This document shows, in pieces, positions 33,478 to 45,300 of a stretch of DNA of 64,000 nucleotides; the stretch's first letter is position 1; each line of letters opens with the position of its first letter. A program made the translations under genes and the position numbers. Under the pieces are notes generated by a model. It worked only from the letters and a program-made list of their open reading frames with translations. It did no database searches and was not told the origin of the DNA. The DNA is from Gordionus sp. m RMFG-2023 (lineage: Eukaryota; Nematomorpha; Gordioida; Chordodea; Parachordodidae): positions 9,835,561 through 9,899,560 of the forward strand of contig NC_088775.1 of assembly GCF_954871325.1 (NCBI RefSeq), read 5' to 3'.

Positions 33478-35040
33478 CCATTAAAATATCAGTCAGATAG
33501 AATTTGTTGGTAAATCTATTTAGAAAATAATTTGATCAAATTAAATTGAACCAAAAATAGGTATACCATGCTCAAAATAAATATATTAGATAAAAAAAAC
33601 TTTTTCTATCTCAAAATATAAAGACCAAGGATTCTCACTTTATTGGGGTATTAGAATGATTTATACTATTAAAGTCTTCAAAGATTAAAGATAGTATTAA
33701 ATGGTGGGCTCTATGTTATATTTCAGGAATAAAATTACAAGATCTAAAAATAAAACACAACAAAAATAGATTTTGCCAGATAAATGGCAAACAAAAAATA
33801 AATATTCACTTTGTTGATAATAATTACATTTATATCATAAAGTTAAACCATTGGCCTTATGATCTAGTATTCATTTTTTTTTACCATCAGGCTTATGCTA
33901 GAAAAATAACAATTTGGCTTTAATCAAAGCACAACTTCTTATAGGAATATTTATGACTTAAACCTATCATTTATTTTAAGAATTCTAAATAGACTTTAGA
34001 GCTTCTAGACTAAAAAATTTTAGATTGTGATTCAAATTTTTAAAATTTAAATAAGTGTAATCTATATTTTTTAAAATCCCATTACAATTGCATGTATATG
34101 CACAGTGTGAGTTGAACTTTAAAATTATCAGGGACCTAAACTGAACTGTTAAACAATATTAAAAATATTTATTAACCCAACTCAAACATGAATAATTAAA
34201 AATTTTGGCATCCAAACTTAAACCATAGCTCATGAATTTGTTTAAATTGATAAGCTAATTGTTTTAGATATATTTATCCATCAACTTTGATCATTTTAGA
34301 TATTTTTATATTACTATTGACAATACCAGATACTAGTGTAAATAAATACTTTAATTTGAAATATAAAAAATTAACACTCCTTAATACAATTTGCTAGGTA
34401 ATCAATCTTGAAAATATTTTAAAGAGCTCAATAGTATATTATAAGAATATAATTAACTTATATTATGGTTATAATTAGTGTTTAATCATCATAATTTATA
34501 AATTGAATCTATTTGTTTGGTTAAAATAGTTTCAAAAAACAGTTGTACAATGTCAATTTAATAAAAAAATTTAAAAAAAAACCAGTTTATAATTGATCAT
34601 ATACTGATATTCATTAAGGTTCCGATTTTTGGTTAATATTATAAATATTAATATAATCAATTTAAATCTAAATCATGCAAATATATTACAAATTAGCTAC
34701 ATAAATGTAAAATTATACTTACTTGGATTTTCTTTTAAGATTATAATATAAAATTATTAATTTGAATGTTATATAAATTGAAATCAGCAAGAATAATAAA
34801 ATAATAAAAGATAACATGTGATGAAACAAAAATTTAAAAATTTGAATATTGTTTGCTTTACATTACATAGAAAATTGAGGGGATTGACACATATCTGACG
34901 AAATTTTTTTTTTTATTGTGATGAATTATGATTACATATCTAATTATATAAGAATATTGTAAAAATGTGAGAAATTAGATATTTTGCTAAATAATTATTT
35001 ATTAGACATTTTGTTGTATATGAATGAAACTTTAATTTAA
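33478..35040. other. AT-rich non-coding stretch
   Basis: Nothing recognised; no open frame above chance. Confidence 0.5.
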
Positions 35041-35047
35041 TTAAATT

Positions 35048-35106
35048 TTTTATCAGGATGCCTGTAGAGAGTTTCATAATCTTTAAGACTGGACAGAGAT
35101 TATTAG
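35048..35106 (-). pseudogene. Fragment of a second oxidosqualene cyclase copy (exon 5)
   Basis: The minus strand reads SLSSLKDYETLYRHPDK, matching SLTNLKDYETFFRHPDK at the end of cyclase exon 5. It lacks the GTATTT donor at the corresponding place and is preceded by a stop, so it is dead. It lies about 5 kb 5' of the intact gene in the same orientation. It has DYETLY, nearer to the DYQKYY of other cyclases than the local gene's DYETFF. That suggests an old paralogue or tandem gene rather than a recent copy. Confidence 0.85.
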
Positions 35107-35233
35107 TGTTATAATGAAGACTTTGCATATGTATTTCATTTATTTATTAAATCTTTTTCATCGTATAAATTATTCAATCTCCAAAAAATTTGGCTTTTTT
35201 TAGATCGAGGAAAATATATGAATTCATGATGTG

Positions 35234-35389
35234 TTGTTAAACGGCTCATTTTGAGCCGATTTCTAAAAACGGCAGGAACAAAAGTCTAGACATATATTAT
35301 CGAAATCTTGAGCTTAGGCAATATTTTTCTGGCTAAAATATTGAGTTGACCGTTTCTAAAAATTGACTCAAAACTTTAACAACACTATA
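35234..35389. repeat. Family P palindromic MITE, copy 3
   Basis: It starts GTTGTTAAACGGCTC and ends ACTTTAACAACAC. Inverted AATATTTTTCTGGCTAAAAT-type blocks and TTCTAAAAACGG sub-ends agree with the other copies. Confidence 0.75.
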
Positions 35390-35785
35390 TATGATGTAAA
35401 AATGTATACAAGATTAATCAAAATCAATAAATTAAAATAACAATAAATTTTATAAGCCTAAGACTAAAAGGTAGATGTATGTAAAAGATAACAATATAAG
35501 GAGAAATAATCATAAAAATTCAAAATATTGTTATGTATAATGAAAAAAAGGAAAGAATTGTTAAAGAAATGGTGTAGAGAAGTGAAGAAAAATAACAGGG
35601 AAAATTTATAAATTATTTTAAAAAGATAAAAGAATTATCAAAAATGAGAAGAAAAATAAATTGAAAAAAGATAATAAGAAAATAAAGTAAAGAAATCACA
35701 AAAAGTTAATAAAATAAAAAGGAATAATAAAATAAATAAAATTTTAGGAAAAGGTGACAGAAAATTTTTTTTAAAAAATAACGAG
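35390..35785. other. Purine-rich non-coding stretch
   Basis: A long A/G-biased plus strand (35530-35760) precedes the pyrimidine-rich minisatellite, giving a strand-asymmetric block of about 0.5 kb. No gene seen. Confidence 0.5.
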
Positions 35786-35789
35786 TTTC

Positions 35790-36055
35790 CTTTTTTGAAT
35801 GGTAATTTTCTTTATTTGATTGGCACTTTTCCTTTCCTTTTGGGAATTTTCCTTTTATGATTTAATACTTTTCCTTTTTTGATTGGACCTTTTCCTTTTT
35901 TGTTTGACACTTTTCTGTTTTTGATTGAACCTTTTCCTTTTTTGTTTGACGCTTTTCCTTTTTTGATAGGACCTTTTCCATTTTTGATTGAACTTTTTTT
36001 TATGATTGACCCTTTTCCTTTTATGACTGAAACTTTTCCTTTTTTTGAATGGGAT
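35790..36055. repeat. 21-bp minisatellite (TTTTCCTTTTTTGATTGGACC)-like
   Basis: About 12 imperfect copies of a 21-bp pyrimidine-rich unit. Read on the minus strand, the array stays open and encodes a heptad-like Lys/Gly repeat (KKGKGPI, KKGKVSN, KKGKGSI). It stays open because the period is a multiple of three. I found no start, splice or promoter evidence that it is translated. Confidence 0.9.
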
Positions 36056-36400
36056 TTAATGTAAATAATAATAAAATATCGTATCAACACCTAAATAAAT
36101 TAATATAAGTATATTATCATTAAATTATATATTAAATGATAATGAAATATTGTATTATAAACACACAAAGTATTAAATATAAATACCCTCTCCCTTTAAT
36201 TTATTTTTACAATAGCCCATATCCAGAAAATTTATTCCCATAATGTTATTTAAAAAATTTTATAAATTTTGTTGGTAGAAGAGATATATAACCAAATATT
36301 TGTATATCAATCATTCATCAACGTACCTTTAAATAAATGATAAAAGATTAAATAAAAAAAAATCCAAATATTTATTCGTATAATCAATACATGTATATAA

Positions 36401-37084
36401 TTACCATTCAGGATTCCATTGAGTGGAAGGAACATTTCTTATTATTTTAACTTTAGGTTCCTTGATATAATAATACCACGCCCGCCTATTTAAACGATTA
36501 TCGGTGCTATCCAGATATCCAGACCCAGAGTTTAATGTCACAATGACTTCATCTAAAATCTAAATTAAAATTCATTAAAAAAATACATAGTTTTATATTC
36601 AAATATCACATTTGATTTATATGACTTAGATATGAGCCATTCAAATTTCAAATTTACTTTTATAGCAGTTTATTTTATAATATTTATTCAGAAATATATT
36701 ATATCTGGAACCCTAACGAACGTTTTTTTGGCGTTGAAGAAAATGAGTTCTTTGCAAAAACAGAAGTTAGTCCTTGAAATTAGTTAAAAATCAACTTAAA
36801 TGTTATCTAAATTTTTTTTTAAATATATCAAATTTTACCAATGATGGCATATTGTATGTCATGTTTGATGTTATGTAAGATTCTAGTATTTGACCCTTGC
36901 CCTTCGATGATATGTCTATGGTTTCTTGATTAGATAAATTTTTCAAATCACGCATAGATATCCCATTGGCTATAACAATAAGGAATGAGGCGTAAAATAT
37001 CATAATTGGTATATTAATTGGCATAATACATAAGAAAAGTATAAGTGAATCTTTAGATAAAATGCAATATATATTTAATTTCAA
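36401..37084 (-). CDS. Candidate two-exon gene, small secreted or anchored protein
   Basis: Exon 1 (36839-37084) ends PSL|GTAAAA. Exon 2 (36401-36559) starts after AATTTAG and ends WNPEW stop. The 279-bp intron is phase 0 and the joined product is 134 aa. If translation starts at the second Met (37024, residue 21), the N-terminus MPINIPIMIFYASFLIVIAN is a good signal peptide or anchor. The rest is charged and polar, with a dibasic NRRAWYYYIKEPKVKIIRN segment near the C-terminus. No family recognised. Codon and residue use look more protein-like than other frames in this region. There is one Cys pair only before the second Met, so a disulfide-rich fold is unlikely. It could be a secreted peptide precursor or a fragment of a larger gene. 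Confidence 0.5.
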
Positions 37085-38065
37085 TAATTGGATATGTATT
37101 TTAAAAATAGTTGAAGTTATTTTATAAAAATATCGGCAATTTCTTTAAATTTTTTATCAAAAATAGAATTATTTTTTATATATATAATTTAATAAATTTA
37201 AATTATTGCAAATATTAAATGTTTTGTTTTATAAATAACTTTAATAACAAGAACGAAAATATTTATATGTCTTTATATTTGCTGACTCCAATGTTATTTT
37301 ACAAGTTTTTAGTAAAAAAAAAAAATGCAAGGCATTAAAATTAATTTATTTTTAAACAATTAAAATGTTAATAAATTAAGTTCAGGCGGGGTTCTTTTTT
37401 CAAAAAATTTCGTGAAGCCCATTCTGACATAAAATAAGCCATCCTTCTCCAAAATTTATCTAGTGTTATAAAATAAATTTTAAACCTAATATAAAAAAAA
37501 ATTATCGTTTAAAATATACAAAAAATAACCTTTTCGTTTTATATTAAAAATCCAAGATCAAAGCCAAAATTTAAAAATTTAGAAATTATGAAGATAGATT
37601 GAATATCTTACTATCCTAATACATAATAATGAAAAAAGAGCAAACCGATGGCCCATAAATACGCAATCTCTCTTTAATTTTTAGATTATATTATTTCTAT
37701 ATTGTTTTAACGTGAGAATTTTGAATGAATGTTTTTTAAAAACATTAATGAAAAGGCTAAACAGGGAATCGATAAAATTGGACTGATAACCTTACAAAAC
37801 TTTTATAAGTTACCACTTAATGTTAGATTCATTTTATTGGAACATTTTTTAAATATTATTTTGAAGGAAAGCATGATAATTTGGATTTGAAGTATTTTAT
37901 AGGCAAATAAAACATCAAAAGATTTAATTTAAAAGAAAATTATTCATAAAAAAATACGAAACTTTTTAAAATAGAAATAAAAAAATATGGCTGAAACTTT
38001 TTTTAAAACCTTTCAATACTTCATCATTAGTTTAAAAATTTTTGAAACATGGAGTGGACGCTCTC
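37085..38065. other. AT-rich non-coding stretch
   Basis: Upstream flank of the candidate small gene; no further exon or promoter recognised. Confidence 0.5.
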
Positions 38066-38470
38066 GTAAGTGATCTGCATCGGGCCTAATTTTTCAAGCC
38101 CGGCCTGCCGGCCCGGTTCGAACCCAAATTTTTTTAAAAAAATTTTGTCGGCCCGGCCCGAATTTATTTAAATATAGAAATTTTTGTCGACCCGGCTCGA
38201 ATTTATTTAAATATAGAAATTAATTTTTTTTAATTACTCAAAATAAACGATATATGTTATATGGTGTCTACTTTCTATAAATAAAACTACATATTTTTAT
38301 TTTACATAAAAAATTCAACATAAAATTTAGATATATTTTAAAAAATTTCTAAGGCCTGACCCGGCACAAATTTTCTTAAATTTTTTTAGACCCGACCCGG
38401 CTCGAAGCTTGTTCGGGCCGGGCCGGGTTCGGAACGGGTACGGGCCGGGCCTATTTTTGCAGATCTCTAA
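38066..38470. repeat. Family G repeat, copy 7 (well preserved)
   Basis: AGTGATCTGCATCGGGCC on the left and CGGGCCTATTTTTGCAGATC then TCTAATA on the right are inverted ends (TGATCTGCA / TGCAGATCT). Blocks of GGCCCGGCCCGAA alternate with AT-rich DNA. A ~45-bp piece (CCCGGC(C/T)CGAATTTATT...) is tandemly duplicated at about 38150-38220. Very similar to copy 8 at 50694. Confidence 0.8.
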
Positions 38471-41390
38471 TATTTGGTTCTAATTGCACGTTTTCGATTC
38501 TACGAATTTAAACAAGGTTGTGTAAATTTTTGTATTTTCTTTTGAATCACAATATAAATTAAAAAACGCTCAATTTGTTAATCACTAAAGAAATGTCATT
38601 TCGTTTTCATTTCGAAAAAATAATTAAACTAGTAAAATAAGACACACATTATATCATGAAATTAAATTTTATAAATTAAGATAATGATAGTTTGCAGAAT
38701 ATTGTTAGAATATCAAGTTGTTTATTTTTTATGTTAGAAATTCATAAGGCAAGTATTAGGCTGAATTCACTGTGTAATCTGATCCGAAATGATTTAACAA
38801 AGGAGATTTTTTTATATCTATGTATGGGATCAATTTTTCTTAATTAATATCAATACGCGCTATAACCACAACTACTTGATTATTTTTTATAATTGTAAAT
38901 AAATTTTTTTATTGAAATTTGAAATTTGAAATATAATAATAATATCATATTATAAAATATTTTGTAAGTCGGAAATTTTTTTATTACTATTTTTTATATA
39001 TATTTTTCTTTCATTTTCAAAAAAAACCTTATTCAAATTTTAAGAAGCAGTTACTACTTATTCACCCCTTCCCCCCATCACTTTCTGAAGGGCCTACACT
39101 TCCGGCATTATTCATTGAAATCCATTTCTGTTTCTATCGATATACTTACGAACATTATCCCAAAAAATATTTTTTTTTGTGATTTGACCGATTTCTGACA
39201 GATTTACTAAATAATCGAAGGGCACACATTGCTTGCGATATCCATTGAAAAATTTTTTTGTTTTCTATAGCTAAAATTACCTGTCAAAAATCATTTTTAA
39301 ACTATTGTGTTTGAATTTACCGACTAATAACTGACCGATTCTAATTGAACCCCCATTTCGTGTTAAAAGATAAGTTTGGAAATTATTTCAAACTAAAAAC
39401 AAATGATCTAATAATTATGGCAAATATATTGTAAAATATCGAACACATATATATATATATAATTAAATGAGGGTCAAAATTTCTGGATGGTATTTTTTTC
39501 CATATTTAGATATCATCATCTTCACTATATATTTCAAAAAAAAATGCTGAAAACAAAATAGAAATTATGGAAAGATTAATTAAATATAATATGATATATG
39601 TGTGCGAAGTGAATACAAAAAATTAATAAACATATTATATTGGATACTACAAATTAAAATGAGACAGAGGGATTTATAAAAGTTGATTACATGAGGGATT
39701 ATTTAATGGTTAAGATAAAGAAGTGTATCTGATACAAAAATCTATTGATGTTAAAATGATAAATTGTTTTGATATATATATGAAAGATAATCGTCAAGGT
39801 TCTTATTATTTTTGATACTAATAGTCTTTTTGTTCTAATTTTTTGACAAGATTCTTTAGAATTTTTAGGTTTCAAAAGAATCGGTTCCCGGCATGATATA
39901 ACTTTCTCTCTATCCCGTTTTTTACTGCCTTATATTAACTTTTCTACTCACTAAATCTTTTCCAATTTTAATCCAATCGAAACGACATACCCCTCTCAAA
40001 TAAAATTCTCCTTTTTCAATCAGATCTCTTTCAAGATGCTTTTCTTGTTCTTATACTTTCTTATTTAATATCAATTAAATTAAATGGCGTGATTGTCAAT
40101 CGGAAAAAACATGATTTTGGGACTCTAAATTGTCGTTAGTCCATAAATCAGTTATAATATTATTTGAAGATATTTAAATAATTGTACAACACTTTTCTAT
40201 TATTTTTGTTTAATATATTATTTGTCAAGCATCAAAGAGTGATTAAACCTTGCAAAAATCTGGGAAAGATTATTAAACAACTCAAATTGACAAAATCAGG
40301 CAAATCTTCTATAAAAAACATAAAAACGACGTAAAAAGCATGAAGAATATTACAATCGAATTAGGCTTATAAATTTTAAAAATAAGCATTATTATTTAAT
40401 TTTGTTAAAGATTTTTTAAATTTTAATACTTCGTATGAATTATTTAAGATTAGAGCAGGTATTCATAGAGTACATCTGTACATGGATAAAGATAATTGTG
40501 GTAAATAATCATAAATTAAATTCAAATATATATATATACTTAAATTAGTGAAGAGTGGTAATCATTTTTTAAAGTTGTGGATTAAGGTAAAAAATAAAAT
40601 TCGCGTTTAATATTAATTTGGTTATTTATTTAAGAAGACTCTTTTTTTCGGGCAAGAAATAAATACACTAAAAAGACATAAAAATATTTATATCGATCCT
40701 TTTATGTAATAAATTCTAAAAGAGCCGAGCAGGAAGAATGTTAATGACAAATACTATTCAACTTCAAATATAAAATTGAAGGAATATATTTGATTTTTCA
40801 TATATATTAATATTATACATAAGTAAATAGATATATTTAAAAATAATCTAATTTGTTTTGAAAAATTGCAGGTGAAGAAATGTGATCATATTTTTATTTT
40901 TATTTTGACTTTACTCTGGTCTTCCTGGTAAATAATTTGCATTTTAATATTATATTATAAATTTTTTTAAGCATCTTTTGCCTTTGGTACATTACCAAGT
41001 TGTTGGGGATCGTCTATTCCCAATTTATCCAAACACTTGCTATATTCAGAAGGATAAACAAACCATTAAACGTAATTCATCATTCAAATCGAATAAATAT
41101 AAATATAATCTAGAAATATTATGTTGATGACATTATTGTGAGGAAGAATTAATAAATATTGGGTACGGTACGATCAGTCTTAGTTCAAAAGTTGATAAAG
41201 TTTATAGAATCTTGTAATTAAGAATGGTTTTTCTTATTGATTTTAATTTTATCTTTAATTTTGATTATAATAATATTCTAAGGATTTTCGATAATCTATC
41301 GCGTCGATTACTACGAATTTCGTCTTATATATTCATTTTATATTAAATTTAATTAAAATAATATATATTTATTGAGTGTATTTCTATTTA
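38471..41390. other. AT-rich non-coding stretch
   Basis: Nearly 3 kb without a recognisable gene, RNA or repeat beyond short (TA)n tracts (for example near 39447). Confidence 0.55.
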
Positions 41391-41391
41391 A

Positions 41392-42050
41392 AAAAATCTC
41401 TATTTTTAAGGCAATACATATTTATTATTATATGTTATTTATATAATATCTATTACAATAATTATTTATAGTTGTAAACAAAATAAATATGTTGCCATAA
41501 TATAAATATATTATAAATGAGTGATTAGATTAATGATATAAATTAATAATCATAAATTTATAAAAAAATCAATTTAATTGATATAGAAATTAGAATTCGA
41601 GAAAAGAATTTTTTTTTATATATCACGAATATAAAAAAAGTACATATATTTATTAATTTGAGAAAGAAACAAAAGATTATAAACAATGATGGGAAGGGGA
41701 AAATATGGCTGCTCGGGATAAAGTATATGATATAAAATTTTATAATCGGAATTTCTATGCGTTGACGTGCCTTTATTTTTAGATCTTCTGATTTAATTCT
41801 TATGGCTCTACCAAGAATTTTAATAGGTTCCTGGTTTCCAAGGGATGTTAAGGTTGTAGTGACAAGTGGTACAATAATTTTTCCAGTAAATTTATAATTA
41901 TTAATTTTTATCAATATCTAATCACTCATTTATAATGTATTTATATTATAGCAGCATATTTAGATTCCAATTATAAAGAATAATAGATATTATATAAATA
42001 ACATGTAGATTATTTTTAATAATAAATATGAATAATTGCCTTAAAAAATA
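41392..42050. mobile_element. 0.66-kb element with ~165-185-bp inverted repeats around an open frame
   Basis: The left 41392-41576 and the right 41887-42050 are inverted copies; shared landmarks are TTTTAAGGCAAT, TTATTTATATAATATCTATT and ATTATAAATGAGTGATTAGA. The unique ~310-bp middle, with part of the repeats, is open on the minus strand for 118 codons (41558-41914). The encoded peptide starts with a mixed-composition stretch (VPLVTTTLTSLGNQEPIKIL, GRAIRIKSEDLKIKARQRIE) and then turns hydrophobic. It resembles no transposase I know. It may be a MITE with captured DNA. Confidence 0.65.
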
Positions 42051-42389
42051 ATCTGCTTTGAAATGTATTTTCGGCTTTGTTGTACATTTATTAATATTCA
42101 CACAATTCGTAGTGAAATATTTTACTATTTAAATTTTTATCGATTTTTCCATACTATTTTGCAAATGAATTCAAATTAAACAAATTATTCAAGTTAAAAG
42201 TGTCTGAATCGTAGTCATATGGCGAGTAAACTATAAACAATGGTGAAATACATTTCAAGTAAAATATGATTTTTTAAAATTACAGATTAGTAAATAAATT
42301 AAGTGATGTTGTATGTGTAACATGTATATAGTATGCATATTAAAGACAGTATAGCGTTTCTATATATATAAAATTTAATTTTAAAAATT

Positions 42390-45300
42390 ATTTCAAATCA
42401 GATGTAAACATGTATACCTTCAAGAAATGAGGAAACTTCGAGAACACCAGGAAGGCTAAGGTTCAGTCTAAATATATGTATAAAACACGGTCAGCAGTAA
42501 TCGCAATACCCGTTTTCTAAAGCAGGATCCTATTTTGCTTTAGAGAACTGCTCTGGAGGTAGTATGGGATGAATAATGCTCCCACTGGTAGGATGATAGT
42601 GCATCTGTAAAAAAATATTGAGGAAAACCCCGATTAATTTCTTCACCATGTCGGATAATGGAGTGGCTAAGAAGGTTGATTTGATGTTGATTTTGCAGGC
42701 GATCTCAGCCTTCTTCAGATTTGCGAACAGGAAGATTGATGTTAACCGCAATTAACATTTAAGGAAATTGTTGGAAGCGTGTGAGAAATCACTAATGACT
42801 CTGGTGAATTAATCTGCTTTGGGAAAGATGTGTAGCGGAGCAGATTTGACCTAGCTGGGCTTGCTCGATGAGGTTGGCTTGTAATAGTTGCGACTGATAA
42901 ATTTGTTGGTCAGTCTTATGTTGACTCGTGTACCTGCAACGGTGTTTGTATACGTGCCGTGGATAGATCCTATTATTTTTTAGCTAGATGGCTCTTATAA
43001 ATAGTGAAGGGAACATCCAGATGTGACATAAAAAATTAATGCCGTATCTATTTGGGTTTGGAGGAAGAGTCCTATCGGGCAACAATTTCTTTAATTAGAT
43101 AAGACATTGAGAGGAGGATAGAGGAAATATTTATAGCGAGTGAATGCCTCGAAGGTCCTATACTAGCTTCTATAAGGGTACCTAACTCCTTTTTGGCGCA
43201 GAGCAATGTTGCCTCTGACAACACCGACACCAGCAAATAGTAACATAACTTATAGGTGACAAAGTTGGGAGATATATTTTGGTAATCCTTATTAAAAAAA
43301 ATTAAAAATGCATCTTTATCGAAACAAATTTTTTTATATTATCCCGACAGCCCACCCGAAATAAAAAAATATTATATATTTTGCAAAATTGATTATAGTT
43401 AGAAATTTAAGCCTATACCTAATTTTAGTTACAAAAATTATAAATCCGACATAGCCCAGAATGATTTTAAAAACATAAGCTACTACCTTTTGAGTATTCG
43501 CAATGTAAAGAATGGTGTACTTTACTATGGACTTGATTCTTGCATAAATTGCAGATGTGGGGTTGCCATATTTTTGTTGGGGCAAGGGCCAATTGAGATC
43601 CATAGTTATTCTCGGGATAGATTAGGACCAAGATTTTGACTCGGAACAAAATCTAGCAATAAGTAAACATTATGATTATGGATAAATTGAAGGTTGGTAA
43701 GTTTCTCGAATATTTTATCAACTAAATACTGTTAATTTTGTTAAAATTAATTAAAATACTGGGCAGATATGTTAAATCTACCAGAGATATCTATATTATA
43801 TATCTCATCTAGCAAGTACTTGTCACTTAAAGCTGCCGATATTATTTACAAAAAAAGTCAAGCGTCTAACTGTCATTCGTACTCTAGCTTAATACCGGTT
43901 TTCTTAGAAATATAGCGGAATCTTTTTAAATAAGAAAGAATGCCAACTTCAAAGAGTCTATACCCACATCTACAAAACTTACTTAAGACATTGATATTTA
44001 ATTAAAATAATTTTGGGATATTTAATTAGCAACGAAATCTTTATATATGATAAAATTTAGAACATTTTTTTATAATCTAAGAAACTTTAATAAAGAAATT
44101 AAATAAATTTTCATGAACAAAATTTTTACAAAACAATTCAACCATTTATAAGTATTTCAATAAATATATTTTTAGTCTGATTTTCAAATGCGTTTTTTTT
44201 ATTTAAAATATATTTTGAAAAATCAAAATATACATTTATTACCTTTAACTATCCATGTTTGAAATATAACTTCAAATAAAAAATTTTATTTTGGAAAAGG
44301 GTAAATCATTAGACTTCATCACCGATTAGTCCATGGACTGTTTGCTTTTGTCGTTGGGTTCAAAAGCAACATTGCTCTGCGCCAGATAAGAAGTGAGATG
44401 CCCGTATAGAAGAACTATTATGGGATCTGCTAGATATTCACCTGCTATAAATACTTCCCCAATCCTTCTTTCGATGTCCCATCAATTAAAGAAACGGTGT
44501 TGATCCGATTCACTAGGTATAGTAGCCACCGAACTAAATTAAAATAGGATCTCTCTAATTCACGTATTCTAGGACAGTTGCAAGTACACGCTGTTAACAT
44601 ATAACTGGATATAAAATTTGCCAGTCATAACTGTTACAAGCCAATGTAATAGATCAAGCCCAGTTAGTTCAAATCTGCTCCGCTTTAGATTTTCCCCAAA
44701 TAGATTAATCTTCCAAAATCATTTCTCACAAGCTTCCAACAATTTCCTTAAATATAATAATTGCGGTTAACATGAATCCCCTGATGTACGCAAATCTGGA
44801 GTAGGCTGAGATCGCCTGCAAAATCAACATCATATCAGGTTTCTTAGCCACTCCAATTTTCGACATGTGAAGAAATTAATCGGGGTTTTCCTCAATGATA
44901 TTTTTTACAGATACACCATTATCCTACCATTGGGAGCATTTTTCAACCCATACTACCTCCAGAGCAGTTCTCTAAAACTATATATAATCCTGCTTTAGAA
45001 AACTATGGCAATTACCACTGACCGTTTTTGATACTTATATTTAACTGGACCATAGCCTTTCAAGTGTTCTCAAAGTTTCCTCATTTCTTGAAGTTATATG
45101 TCTACATCTGATTTGAACTGATTATTAAAATAGTTTTTCTATACGGGTACCTCATATCTTTTCTGGCACAGGGCAATGTTGCTTTGTAGGATAATGGTGT
45201 ATCTGTAAAAAATATCATTGAGGAAAACCCCGATTAATTTCTTCACATGTCGGAAATTCGAGTGGCTAAGAAACCTGATATGATGTTGATTTTGCAGGCG

